DNA from: Blautia sp.
GTDB lineage: Bacteria; Bacillota; Clostridia; Lachnospirales; Lachnospiraceae
Length of the DNA: 64,000 nucleotides
NCBI GenBank assembly: GCA_029257805.1
Contig: JARIAR010000025.1
Coordinates: 62,001 to 126,000, forward strand
Direction: 5' to 3'
Both the position numbers and the translations under genes were made by a program. The notes beneath the pieces are model-generated. The model searched no databases, was not told the origin of the DNA, and saw only the letters and a list, made by a program, of their open reading frames with translations. The stretch's first letter is position 1, and the number at the start of each line of letters is the position of its first letter. This document shows, piece after piece, positions 55,548-63,993 of this stretch.

Positions 55548-55829
55548 ATGAGTGTTGTTATTGTGGGTGGAAATGAGCGTATGGTATGTCAGTATGAAGA
55601 TATATGTAAAGGTTATGGATGTAAAGCAAAGGTATTTGCCAAAGAAAAAGGAGCTATGAAAAAGAAAATAGGTGCTCCGGATCTTATGATCCTTTTTACA
55701 AGTACGGTTTCTCATAAAATGGTAAACTGTGCAGTAGAAGAAGCAAAGAGAAAATCAATTCCGGTATGTCGGTGTCATACAAGCAGTGCAGCAGCACTGG
55801 AAAATATTTTAAAAGAGTATTGTGCTTAA
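55548..55829 (+). CDS. DUF2325-domain protein
   Basis: This 93-residue protein matches DUF2325: SVVIVGGNERMVCQYEDICKGYGCKAKVFAKEKG, PDLMILFTSTVSHKMVNCAVEEAKRKSIPVCRCHTSSAAALENIL. It has a small Rossmann-like pattern and several Cys residues. The role is unknown; such proteins often lie with metal or redox genes. GAAAGGAG precedes the ATG. It stands alone between trmO and lysC with a palindrome at its promoter. Confidence 0.8.
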   Translation: MSVVIVGGNERMVCQYEDICKGYGCKAKVFAKEKGAMKKKIGAPDLMILFTSTVSHKMVNCAVEEAKRKSIPVCRCHTSSAAALENILKEYCA

Positions 55830-55914
55830 ACTAAAAGGCTTTCAGTATTTTTGTTTGGAAATACATAGATAATTGCAGGTTCCTTGTAAAATATCACAGT
55901 TTTTTAATAAATGC

Positions 55915-55943
55915 TTGCAAAATATGTGAAAATTCAATAGAAT
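55915..55943 (+). promoter_or_regulatory. Candidate promoter of aspartate kinase
   Basis: TTGCAA (55915-55920) and TAGAAT (55938-55943) are 17 bases apart, about 60 bases before the start. No lysine riboswitch was seen. Confidence 0.5.
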
Positions 55944-56001
55944 AATATATACATACTTTATAGTGATAAAGAGAAAAAGTACAACACAAGGAGCAGGCAT
56001 T

Positions 56002-57321
56002 ATGAAAAAGGTGGTAAAATTTGGAGGAAGTTCGCTTGCAAATGCGGAACAGTTCCAAAAAGTAAGAGAGATTATTAAAGGCGAAGAAAGCAGACGATAT
56101 GTGGTTCCTTCAGCTCCTGGAAAGCGATTCGATGGAGATATAAAAGTAACAGATATGTTATATCATTGCTATGATCTTGCGTCATCCGAAAAAGATTTTG
56201 GGAATGAATTGAAGGCTATTAAAGAACGATATTATGAAATTATCAGAGGATTAAATTTAGATCTTTCATTGGAAGAAGAATTCAATCAGATTGAAAAAGA
56301 TTTTCATGATCATGTAGGCGTAGAATATGCTGCTTCCAGAGGGGAATTTCTTAATGGAAAGATTATGGCTGCTTATCTTGGATATGAATTTGTAGATGCA
56401 GCATCTGTAATCCGTTTTCATGAAGATGGAACTTTTGATATGAAAAAGACAGATATGCTGTTAGGTAAAAAACTGGAAAAATGTGAATGTGCAGTTATCC
56501 CCGGATTTTATGGAGCATGTGAAGACGGAACCGTAAAAACGTTTTCCAGAGGTGGTTCAGACGTAACGGGATCTCTTGTGGCAAAAGCGATTCAGGCTGA
56601 TTTATACGAAAACTGGACAGATGTTTCGGGCTTTCTTTTGACAGATCCCAGAATTGTAAAAAATCCTGCAGTGATTGAAACGATAACATATAGAGAACTT
56701 AGAGAACTCTCTTATATGGGGGCAACTGTTCTTCATGAGGAAGCAATTTTCCCGGTACGAAAAGAGGGAATCCCCATTAATATACGTAATACAAATTGTC
56801 CGGAAGATCCGGGAACATTTATTGTAGAAAGCACATGCAGAAAACCTAAATATACAATTACAGGGATTGCAGGGAAACGAGGATTTTGTTCAATTAATAT
56901 TGAAAAGTCCATGATGAACAGTGAAGTAGGATTTGGAAGAAAAGTCCTTCAGGTTTTTGAAGATCAGGGCATTAATTTTGAGCATGTTCCCTCAGGGATT
57001 GATACAATGACCGTTTATGTTCATCAGGATGAATTTGAAGAAAAAGAGCAGCAGGTTATAGCGGGGATTCATCGTGCAGTGCAGCCGGATTTTATAGAGA
57101 TGGAAGCAGATCTGGCTCTTATCGCTGTTGTAGGAAGAGGAATGAAATCTACTCGCGGAACAGCTGGACGCATTTTTGCAGCACTTGCTCATGCAAATGT
57201 TAATGTGAAAATGATCGATCAGGGCTCTAGTGAATTAAATATCATTATAGGGGTGGAAAATCGGGATTTTGAAACAGCAGTCAAGGCAATTTACGATATT
57301 TTTGTTATGACACAGCTTTAA
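56002..57321 (+). CDS. lysC: Aspartate kinase
   Basis: This 439-residue aspartokinase makes aspartyl phosphate, the first step to lysine, threonine and methionine. It has VVKFGGSSLANAEQF, the catalytic TFSRGGSDVTGSLVAKAI, TDPRIV, ELSYMGATVLHEEAIFPV, and C-terminal ACT domains (ITGIAGKRGFCSINIEKSMMNSEVGF, LIAVVGRGMKSTRGTAGRIFAALAHANVNVKMIDQGSSELNIIIGVENRD). I chose the ATG at 56002 with AAGGAGC upstream. It is not fused to homoserine dehydrogenase. A terminator follows. Confidence 0.93.
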   Translation: MKKVVKFGGSSLANAEQFQKVREIIKGEESRRYVVPSAPGKRFDGDIKVTDMLYHCYDLASSEKDFGNELKAIKERYYEIIRGLNLDLSLEEEFNQIEKDFHDHVGVEYAASRGEFLNGKIMAAYLGYEFVDAASVIRFHEDGTFDMKKTDMLLGKKLEKCECAVIPGFYGACEDGTVKTFSRGGSDVTGSLVAKAIQADLYENWTDVSGFLLTDPRIVKNPAVIETITYRELRELSYMGATVLHEEAIFPVRKEGIPINIRNTNCPEDPGTFIVESTCRKPKYTITGIAGKRGFCSINIEKSMMNSEVGFGRKVLQVFEDQGINFEHVPSGIDTMTVYVHQDEFEEKEQQVIAGIHRAVQPDFIEMEADLALIAVVGRGMKSTRGTAGRIFAALAHANVNVKMIDQGSSELNIIIGVENRDFETAVKAIYDIFVMTQL

Positions 57322-57338
57322 ATTTAATATAGGCAGAA

Positions 57339-57376
57339 AATAAAAGGATCAGTTAAACTGGTTCTTTTATTTTTTT
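57339..57376 (+). terminator. Terminator after aspartate kinase
   Basis: AATAAAAGGATCAG (57339-57352) pairs with CTGGTTCTTTTATT (57358-57371), with two G-U pairs, followed by T. Confidence 0.85.
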
Positions 57377-57397
57377 AGAAAATAGATTCATAAAAGA

Positions 57398-57446
57398 TTG
57401 ACAAAATCGAACAAATGTTTTATTCTTAAGACAGAACAAATGTTTG
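57398..57446 (+). promoter_or_regulatory. Promoter with two LexA (DinR) boxes
   Basis: TTGACA (57398-57403) and TATTCT (57421-57426) are 17 bases apart. A LexA-type box CGAACAAATGTTTT (57408-57421) fills the spacer. A second, AGAACAAATGTTTG (57433-57446), covers the likely start of transcription. Both fit the Bacillus-type GAAC-N4-GTTY pattern. The radical SAM gene that follows is therefore predicted to be SOS-induced. Confidence 0.8.
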
Positions 57447-57457
57447 GAGAGTAAGGC

Positions 57458-58756
57458 ATGGTATATAAAGAAAATATGGGGATATTGGAAAAATTGCAAA
57501 TATTATCAGATGCGGCCAAATATGATGTTGCATGTACCTCCAGCGGCGTAGATCGAAAGGGAGATGGAAAAGGCATGGGAAATAGTATTTCCGCAGGAAT
57601 CTGTCATAGTTTTTCCGGGGATGGACGCTGTATTAGTCTTTTAAAGGTTTTGTATACAAATGAGTGCATATTTGATTGTAAATATTGTGTAAACAGAGCG
57701 GCCAATGATGTAGTGAGGACCAGTTTTACTCCGGAGGAGCTTAGCCGGCTTACCATGGAGTTTTATCGGCGAAACTATATAGAAGGATTATTCTTGAGTT
57801 CGGGAGTAAAAGGGAGCCCGGATGAAACAATGGAGGAACTGATCCGTACAGTGGAACTTTTGCGGAAACATTATCATTTTCAGGGCTATATACATTTAAA
57901 GGCAATTCCTGGTGCTTCATCTGATCTTATAGAGAAGGCGGGATATTTAGCGGATAGAATGAGTGTGAATTTGGAATTACCAACAGCGGAAGGGCTTAGA
58001 AGACTGGCACCTCATAAAACACGGCGTACAATCTTAAAGCCTATGAAACAGATTCAGATTCAACATGGGGCAAATAAAGAAGAACTGGCAGTTTATCATC
58101 ACGCACCGAAGTTCGTTCCTGCAGGACAGAGTACACAGATGATTATAGGAGCAACAGGAGAAAGTGATTATGAAATTGTATCGGTGGCAGAATCTTTATA
58201 TGAGCAGTTTTCTTTAAAACGTGTTTTCTATTCTGCCTTTGTGGCGGTAAATGAGGATAAAGATCTTCCTATGCTCCCTTTTGGACCTCCGCTTTTGAGA
58301 GAACACAGGCTATATCAGGCGGATTGGCTTATACGGTTTTATGGTTTTCACGCTTCTGAACTTTTATCAGAAAAGCGTCCGAATTTTAATCTTTTTTTGG
58401 ATCCAAAGTGTAACTGGGCAATTTCACATCTGGAGTACTTTCCGGTTGAAATTAATAAGGCAGACTATTATATGCTGCTTCGTGTACCGGGAATCGGAGA
58501 GAAATCAGCGAAAAGAATTTTGGGAGCCAGGAAAACACATTCTCTTGATTTTGAAGATCTTCAAAGAATTGGAGTTGTTTTAAAAAGGGCATTATATTTT
58601 ATTACATGCAGAGGAAGAATGATGTACAAAACAAAAATGGAAGAGGATTATATTGTAAGAAATATGATAGATTCTAAGGAACGGTTTTTAATGAATGAAG
58701 GGAATATAACGTATCAGCAGTTATCTTTGTTCGATGATTCCTTTATACAAACATAA
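57458..58756 (+). CDS. Putative DNA modification/repair radical SAM protein (TIGR03916 type)
   Basis: This 432-residue radical SAM protein has the cluster motif CxxxCxxC in NECIFDCKYCVNR. It has the family-specific segments SAGICHSFSGDGRCISLLKVLYTN at the start, GLFLSSGVKGSPDETMEELI, VNLELPTAEGLRRLAPHK, and a C-terminal helix-hairpin-helix (LLRVPGIGEKSAKRILGARKTH), a DNA-binding element. This matches the family annotated as a putative DNA modification/repair radical SAM protein, linked in other genomes to uracil-DNA glycosylase-like proteins. Chemistry is unknown. The LexA boxes support a DNA damage role. A GGAGAG site precedes the ATG. Confidence 0.88.
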   Translation: MVYKENMGILEKLQILSDAAKYDVACTSSGVDRKGDGKGMGNSISAGICHSFSGDGRCISLLKVLYTNECIFDCKYCVNRAANDVVRTSFTPEELSRLTMEFYRRNYIEGLFLSSGVKGSPDETMEELIRTVELLRKHYHFQGYIHLKAIPGASSDLIEKAGYLADRMSVNLELPTAEGLRRLAPHKTRRTILKPMKQIQIQHGANKEELAVYHHAPKFVPAGQSTQMIIGATGESDYEIVSVAESLYEQFSLKRVFYSAFVAVNEDKDLPMLPFGPPLLREHRLYQADWLIRFYGFHASELLSEKRPNFNLFLDPKCNWAISHLEYFPVEINKADYYMLLRVPGIGEKSAKRILGARKTHSLDFEDLQRIGVVLKRALYFITCRGRMMYKTKMEEDYIVRNMIDSKERFLMNEGNITYQQLSLFDDSFIQT

Positions 58757-58770
58757 GAATGAGGTACAAA

Positions 58771-59553
58771 ATGGATAGAGATACAAAAATGGTCCTCATG
58801 TGTGAGGAAAGCTTAAGAGGAGTTTTTACAGCAATATATGATGGGTGGAAATATGCAGTACAGGGATATAAGATTGAAATCTGTACAGATATGCAGGAAA
58901 ACATGGAGCTTTTCAGTGTTTATCAGGAGATTGTTCCAGATGATGAAAAGGCGCAGAAAGTGGGAAAAAGTATACGTAAGAAATTAGGTATGCAAGTGTA
59001 TGAAGATATCTGCTATGCGATTGCTTCCAATCATCCAGAGAAAGGGACGGCAGTTTTTTATGTGCTGCGTCTGGGATTTGCGGCAGGTCGATGCAATAAA
59101 AAGGTTATGGAGGCACTGGGGGATCCATATGTGAATCTTGTTGCTAAACTTCGGACAAAAGTATGGAATGAAATACATCGGTTTTTGGGGTTTGTCCGTT
59201 TCCAGGAAACAGGAGGTATTTTGTTTTCGAAAATTTCGCCGGAAAATGATATTCTGATAATGCTATCCACACATTTTGAGAATCGTTTTCCAAGAGAGTA
59301 TTGGATGATATATGATGAGAAAAGAAAAAAGGTGCTGGTTCATAAAGCGGGGGAAAAATGTATGATTTATACAGATGTGGAATTTTTTCCGGAAAAAGCA
59401 GAATACCTGAAAGAAACGGATGTGTATGAAACATTATGGAAAACCTTTTGCCAGAGTATTGAAATAAAAGAGAGAAGAAATAGAAAACTGCAGCAGCAGC
59501 TTGTGCCGAAGAAATTTCAGATGAATATGATAGAAATGAACGGCAGTAAATAG
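58771..59553 (+). CDS. Putative DNA repair protein, DUF4130 family (TIGR03915 type)
   Basis: This 260-residue protein is the usual partner of the upstream radical SAM protein. Features include LMCEESLRGVFTAIYDGWKY at the start, DICYAIASNHPEKGTAVFYVLRLGF, NEIHRFLGFVRFQETGGILFSKISPENDILIMLSTHFENRFPREYWMIYDEKRKKVLVH. I chose ATG 58771 with GAGGT upstream. The radical SAM stop lies 14 bases before it, so they share a transcript. In other genomes the family is fused to a UDG-like domain; no such domain is present here. Biochemical function unknown. Confidence 0.82.
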   Translation: MDRDTKMVLMCEESLRGVFTAIYDGWKYAVQGYKIEICTDMQENMELFSVYQEIVPDDEKAQKVGKSIRKKLGMQVYEDICYAIASNHPEKGTAVFYVLRLGFAAGRCNKKVMEALGDPYVNLVAKLRTKVWNEIHRFLGFVRFQETGGILFSKISPENDILIMLSTHFENRFPREYWMIYDEKRKKVLVHKAGEKCMIYTDVEFFPEKAEYLKETDVYETLWKTFCQSIEIKERRNRKLQQQLVPKKFQMNMIEMNGSK

Positions 59554-59573
59554 ATGGATTTCCCATGACAGTA

Positions 59574-59582
59574 TGATATAAT
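59574..59582 (+). promoter_or_regulatory. Extended -10 promoter of the helicase gene
   Basis: TGA-TATAAT (59574-59582) is a perfect extended -10. No clear -35 is seen. This may give the helicase gene its own promoter besides read-through from the SOS promoter. Confidence 0.45.
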
Positions 59583-59617
59583 AAGAAATATTGATTTGAG
59601 AGACTGGGAGAAAAAAC

Positions 59618-61960
59618 ATGGAAAAACCAACAGTCCGAATTTCAGTGAGAAATCTTGTTGAATTTATACTGCGAAGAGGAGATATCGATAATCGTCGGAA
59701 TTCCAATGACAAAGAAGCAATGCAGAAGGGGAGCCGGATTCATCGGAAAATACAAAATAAAATGGGGAGTCATTATAAATCGGAAGTTTCTCTTAAATGG
59801 AGGAGCGAGTACGATGATGTTGTGATCCTTGTGGAAGGGCGTGCAGATGGCATTTTTGAAGAAGAAGAACAAATCTGCATTGACGAAATTAAGGGAGTTT
59901 TTACTAAGATTGAGAATATTACAGAGCCACTTCCGGTGCATAAAGCACAGGCTATGTGTTATGGGAGAATTTATGGAGAAACACAGGGGCTTTCTGAAAT
60001 AGGAATACAGATGACGTATGCAAATCTGGATACAGAAGAAATCTGTCGCTTTCGGGAAAAATATACTTTGGATGAATTAAAAAAATGGTATAAGGCTCTT
60101 ATGGATTCTTATCATAAATGGATATCCTATCAGTTAAAATGGAGAGAAAAAAGAAATGCCTCTATGCAAAATCTGGAATTTCCATTCCCATATAGAGAAG
60201 GACAGCGCCAGATGGTAAGTGGCGTATATCACGCTATTTCAAAAGAAAAACAAATTTTTATTCAGGCACCTACCGGTGTTGGGAAAACAATGTCGACAAT
60301 TTTTCCGGCGGTGCGTGCTGTAGGTGAAGAAAAAGGAGAAACCATATTTTATCTTACTGCGAAAACGATTACCAGAACAGTAGCAGAAGAGGCATTTGAA
60401 GTTTTGGCACAAAAGGGGCTGAAGTTTAAGTCTATTACCATAACGGCTAAAGAAAAAATGTGTTTATGTACAGAGGTAGAATGTAATCCGGATGCCTGTC
60501 CTTATGCAAAAGGGCATTATGACAGAATTAATGATGCTGTTTATGAATTATGGAAAGATGGTGATTCCTATAACCGGGAAATCCTCCTGGAACATGCAGA
60601 AAAATGGAAGGTATGCCCGTTTGAATTGAGTTTGGATTTGGCTTTATGGGTAGACGGGGTGATTTGTGATTATAATTATGTATTTGATCCAAATGCACAA
60701 TTGAAACGCTTTTTTGGTGAAAATAAATGTGGAAAGTATATTTTTCTTGTGGATGAAGCGCATAATCTTGTGGACAGAGGAAGAGAGATGTATAGTGCAG
60801 ACATCTGTAAGGAAGAGGTGTTGGAAGTTCGAGGAAAAATAAAAGAAAAATATCCAGGCCTGGCCAAAGCGTTGGAACGTGTAAATAAACAGCTTTTGGA
60901 GATGAAGAAAAGTTGTGGACAGTACGAGATTCTTGATGGACCGGGGCCGTTTCCGCTAAGTCTTCTCAGGGTAATGGGGGAAATGGACCGCATTATGGAG
61001 GAAACACCAGAGCAGAAATTTAAGGAAGATATTCTGGAATTTTATTTTGGAGTAAGAGATTTCCTTAATATATCGGAACTGGTAGATGAAAATTATGTTG
61101 TATATACAGAGAATGGTGAAGATGGAAAATTTCGCCTTCATTTGTTTTGTGTAAACCCGGCAGATAATTTAGGAGAATGTCTGTCAAAAGGTGTCAGTAC
61201 TGTGTTTTTTTCAGCTACGTTTTTACCCATGAAGTATTACCGGGAAGTTTTAAGTACAGAAAAAGATACATATGGAATTTATGTGCCCTCTCCGTTTCCA
61301 AGAGAAAACAGATGTCTTTTAATTGGAGATGATGTAAGCAGCCGATACACAAAAAGAAATTACGGGGAATATAGAAAAACAGCAGAATATATTGCGAGGC
61401 TCATATGGCAGAAAAAAGGTAATTATATGATATTTTTCCCATCATATAAATTTATGGAAGAAGTGTATGCTGTTTATGAAGATGAATTTTCTGTAGGATG
61501 GATCCGTAGTATTTGTCAGAAAAATGATATGAGTGAAAGAGAAAGGGAGATATTTCTGGAAGAATTTTCAGAAGATGGTGCAGTAGTAGGATTTTGTGTG
61601 ATGGGAGGTGTTTTTGCAGAAGGGATTGATCTTATAGGAGATCGCTTGATCGGGGCTGTTATTGTGGGAACCGGACTTCCTCAAATAAGTAATGAAAGAG
61701 AAATTCTAAGAAAATATTATGATGCAAAAGGAGAAAATGGTTTTGATTATGCATACCGTTTTCCTGGAATGAATAAAGTACTTCAGGCATCGGGACGTGT
61801 AATTCGAACCCAGTATGACAAAGGGGTTATTCTTCTTTTAGATGATCGTTTTTGGAATAGAGATTATCAGGGACTTTTTCCAGCAGAATGGATAGATAGA
61901 AAAAGGTGCAGATTAAAAACAATAGAAGAGGAACTGCAGGAATTTTGGAATGAAAAATGA
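59618..61960 (+). CDS. XPD/DinG-type Fe-S helicase fused to an N-terminal PD-(D/E)XK-like nuclease domain
   Basis: This 780-residue protein has an N-terminal domain of about 180 residues with a nuclease-like motif: GSRIHRKIQ, VEGRADGIFEEEEQICIDEIKGV (Asp and Glu-x-Lys) and HKAQAMCYGRI. The helicase follows: Walker A QAPTGVGKTM, DEAH box LVDEAHNLVDRG, four Cys of an Fe-S cluster in the MCLCTEVECNPDACPY region, and the C-terminal ASGRVIRTQYDKGVILLLDDRF. Such superfamily 2 helicases unwind damaged or branched DNA. It follows the SOS-type radical SAM/DUF4130 pair on the same strand. GGGAG precedes the ATG. Confidence 0.85.
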   Translation: MEKPTVRISVRNLVEFILRRGDIDNRRNSNDKEAMQKGSRIHRKIQNKMGSHYKSEVSLKWRSEYDDVVILVEGRADGIFEEEEQICIDEIKGVFTKIENITEPLPVHKAQAMCYGRIYGETQGLSEIGIQMTYANLDTEEICRFREKYTLDELKKWYKALMDSYHKWISYQLKWREKRNASMQNLEFPFPYREGQRQMVSGVYHAISKEKQIFIQAPTGVGKTMSTIFPAVRAVGEEKGETIFYLTAKTITRTVAEEAFEVLAQKGLKFKSITITAKEKMCLCTEVECNPDACPYAKGHYDRINDAVYELWKDGDSYNREILLEHAEKWKVCPFELSLDLALWVDGVICDYNYVFDPNAQLKRFFGENKCGKYIFLVDEAHNLVDRGREMYSADICKEEVLEVRGKIKEKYPGLAKALERVNKQLLEMKKSCGQYEILDGPGPFPLSLLRVMGEMDRIMEETPEQKFKEDILEFYFGVRDFLNISELVDENYVVYTENGEDGKFRLHLFCVNPADNLGECLSKGVSTVFFSATFLPMKYYREVLSTEKDTYGIYVPSPFPRENRCLLIGDDVSSRYTKRNYGEYRKTAEYIARLIWQKKGNYMIFFPSYKFMEEVYAVYEDEFSVGWIRSICQKNDMSEREREIFLEEFSEDGAVVGFCVMGGVFAEGIDLIGDRLIGAVIVGTGLPQISNEREILRKYYDAKGENGFDYAYRFPGMNKVLQASGRVIRTQYDKGVILLLDDRFWNRDYQGLFPAEWIDRKRCRLKTIEEELQEFWNEK

Positions 61961-61991
61961 TAATGAAACGATTTAAATCTTTTAAAAAGAA

Positions 61992-62020
61992 TTGCGCTCC
62001 CAGGGAAAACAGGGTATACT
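61992..62020 (+). promoter_or_regulatory. Promoter of the beta-lactamase-fold hydrolase gene
   Basis: TTGCGC (61992-61997) and TATACT (62015-62020) are 17 bases apart, 40 bases before the start. Confidence 0.55.
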
Positions 62021-62059
62021 TGCGGTAATTGCTTTTTAACAGAAATCAGAGAGGAAGAA

Positions 62060-63520
62060 ATGTACAGAATGCAGAATCATTTTTTGAAACAAGTGGCTTT
62101 AGCAGGGGCGTTGTTGGGAATTGTCATATGGAAAGTTCCAGCGGATATTAAAGCAGCTCCGGCAGAAAGCCTCATCACGGTTACAGAAGAATCACAGATT
62201 CATCCGATTCCGGATGGAAGCGGAAAATATCTTCTGAAAAGTGACGGATTTTACTGCCTGAATCAGGATGGAACATTAGAAAATGTTCCGGCCGTACATT
62301 ATTTTGATCATTTTGTAATAGATGGAACGACATTTAATGGGTACTATTACCACGATGAAACAGGAAAATTCCGTGCAGAAAATCCACATATGGTACATAT
62401 TCAGATTCCGGCACGTCCAGATGCGGAAATTGAGGAAATGACAATTTCTTTTGACGGGTATTTTATGGTAAATAATCTTGGAAAGCTGTCTGCTGCACCA
62501 CAGGTTCGTTATATGGATAATCTTGTACTAAATAATACAACATTTAATGGATATTATTATTTTGATGAATTTGGAGAACTGGAGACAGAGCCGGGTATTC
62601 ACTATTTGGAGATGACGTCTAACGGACAGCAGTTTGCAGGGCGTTATTATTTTGGAGGTGTCAATGGGCTTCTGGAGCAGAAAGAGTGGGAAACACCGGA
62701 AGGTTTTATGACAGATGAAACAGGACGTCTTCAGGATATGGATGATCTTGGAATAAAAAATCTAAAGACGAAACTGGAAGAAATAATAAAGGGATATCAG
62801 GGTGACTGGAGTATTTATGTAAAAGATTTAAACAGCCAGGAAACTTTGGAGATCAATAACAAGCCGTTATATTCCGCCAGTCTTATAAAGGCCTTTGTTC
62901 TTGCGGATTCCTATGATAAGATGGAAAATATAAAGAAGAATGAAGGACTAAAGATAAAAATGGATCCAGACAGTGCACAGGTTAAAGTGAAGTTAGATGA
63001 TTTGTTATGGAATATGATTGCGGTAAGTGATAACGAGTCCTTTAATGAACTTGTGCGGCTACAGTCAGAAAAGTCAGATTTTGCTGAAGGAGCAGAAAAA
63101 ATAAATGAGTATCTAAAACAAGAGGGATATAAAGATACTTCCGTGCAGCATACGCTGTCTCCTTCTTCCTCACCTTCAACAGGTTTGGGAGGGAAAAATA
63201 TAACTTCCGTAAAGGATTGCGGACTTCTTCTGGAAAAAATTTACAGAGAAGAATGTGTGAATGAAGAAGCATCACGGGATATGTTGAATATTCTTCTTGA
63301 TCAGGAAGTGGATTGGAAAATCCCCAAAGGTTTGGAAGAAGGAATAACAGTTGCAAATAAAACAGGGGAAACAGACACAAGTCAACATGATATAGCCATT
63401 ATATATGGAGAAAAAACAACATATATTCTTTGTGTAATGTCAGAAAATTCGGCAGGAAATACTGCAATTCATAATATACAAGATATTTCCAGAATAGTGT
63501 ATTACTATTTGAATCTATAG
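62060..63520 (+). CDS. Secreted class A beta-lactamase-fold serine hydrolase with N-terminal wall-binding-like repeats
   Basis: This 486-residue protein has a signal peptide (about 1-32). Aromatic-rich repeats follow at about 50-220: two closely similar units around TTFNGYYYxDExG plus degenerate copies. They recall choline/glucan-binding repeats. A class A beta-lactamase/DD-peptidase-fold domain occupies about 230-486. Ser274 and Lys277 (SASLIK) form the SxxK motif, SDNES the SDN motif, and NKTGETD the KTG motif. A peptidoglycan-active or penicillin-interacting serine hydrolase is likely; true beta-lactamase activity is unproven. GAGAGGAA precedes the ATG. Confidence 0.82.
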   Translation: MYRMQNHFLKQVALAGALLGIVIWKVPADIKAAPAESLITVTEESQIHPIPDGSGKYLLKSDGFYCLNQDGTLENVPAVHYFDHFVIDGTTFNGYYYHDETGKFRAENPHMVHIQIPARPDAEIEEMTISFDGYFMVNNLGKLSAAPQVRYMDNLVLNNTTFNGYYYFDEFGELETEPGIHYLEMTSNGQQFAGRYYFGGVNGLLEQKEWETPEGFMTDETGRLQDMDDLGIKNLKTKLEEIIKGYQGDWSIYVKDLNSQETLEINNKPLYSASLIKAFVLADSYDKMENIKKNEGLKIKMDPDSAQVKVKLDDLLWNMIAVSDNESFNELVRLQSEKSDFAEGAEKINEYLKQEGYKDTSVQHTLSPSSSPSTGLGGKNITSVKDCGLLLEKIYREECVNEEASRDMLNILLDQEVDWKIPKGLEEGITVANKTGETDTSQHDIAIIYGEKTTYILCVMSENSAGNTAIHNIQDISRIVYYYLNL

Positions 63521-63541
63521 AAATAAAAACAAAAAAATTTC

Positions 63542-63570
63542 TTGACTCTGCCAAAATTTTTTAATACAAT
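63542..63570 (+). promoter_or_regulatory. Promoter of ridA
   Basis: TTGACT (63542-63547) and TACAAT (63565-63570) are spaced 17 bases, 45 bases before the start. Confidence 0.7.
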
Positions 63571-63615
63571 AAAGGTATAGATTGTTGGATAAAAAATTAG
63601 AAAGGGGATTTTATT

Positions 63616-63993
63616 ATGAAAGTAATTTATACAGATAAAGCACCTGCTGCAATTGGACCTTATTCTCAGGCAATGGTATTTCAGAATATGTTGTTTACAT
63701 CCGGACAGATTCCGGTAGATCCGACCACAGGAGAGTTAGCAGGAGATACAATTGTAGAACAGGCTGAGCAGGTAATGAAAAATTTACAGGCAGTGCTGGA
63801 AGAGGCAGGAACAACCTTCGGAAATGTAATCAAAACAACATGTTTTCTTGCTGACATGGGAGATTTTGCTGCATTCAATGAAGTATATGCAAAATATTTT
63901 GTAAATAAACCGGCTCGTTCCTGTGTTGCAGTAAAGACACTTCCTAAAAATGTACTTTGTGAAGTAGAAGTGATTGCTGCAATAGAAGAATAA
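63616..63993 (+). CDS. ridA: RidA-family imine/enamine deaminase
   Basis: This 125-residue RidA/YjgF protein hydrolyses reactive enamine and imine intermediates such as 2-aminoacrylate. It has the family start KVIYTDKAPAAIGPYSQAM, FTSGQIPVDPTTGEL, TTCFLADMGDFAAFNEVYAKYF, the catalytic Arg in KPARSCVAVKTLP, and CEVEVIAAI at the end. AAAGGGG precedes the ATG. The gene is complete, ending 7 bases before the right edge. Confidence 0.96.
   Translation: MKVIYTDKAPAAIGPYSQAMVFQNMLFTSGQIPVDPTTGELAGDTIVEQAEQVMKNLQAVLEEAGTTFGNVIKTTCFLADMGDFAAFNEVYAKYFVNKPARSCVAVKTLPKNVLCEVEVIAAIEE

Noticed and set aside
55830-56001. Lysine riboswitch before aspartate kinase
   Set aside because: The 172-base region lacks the conserved lysine-riboswitch elements and a terminator; a simple promoter is enough.
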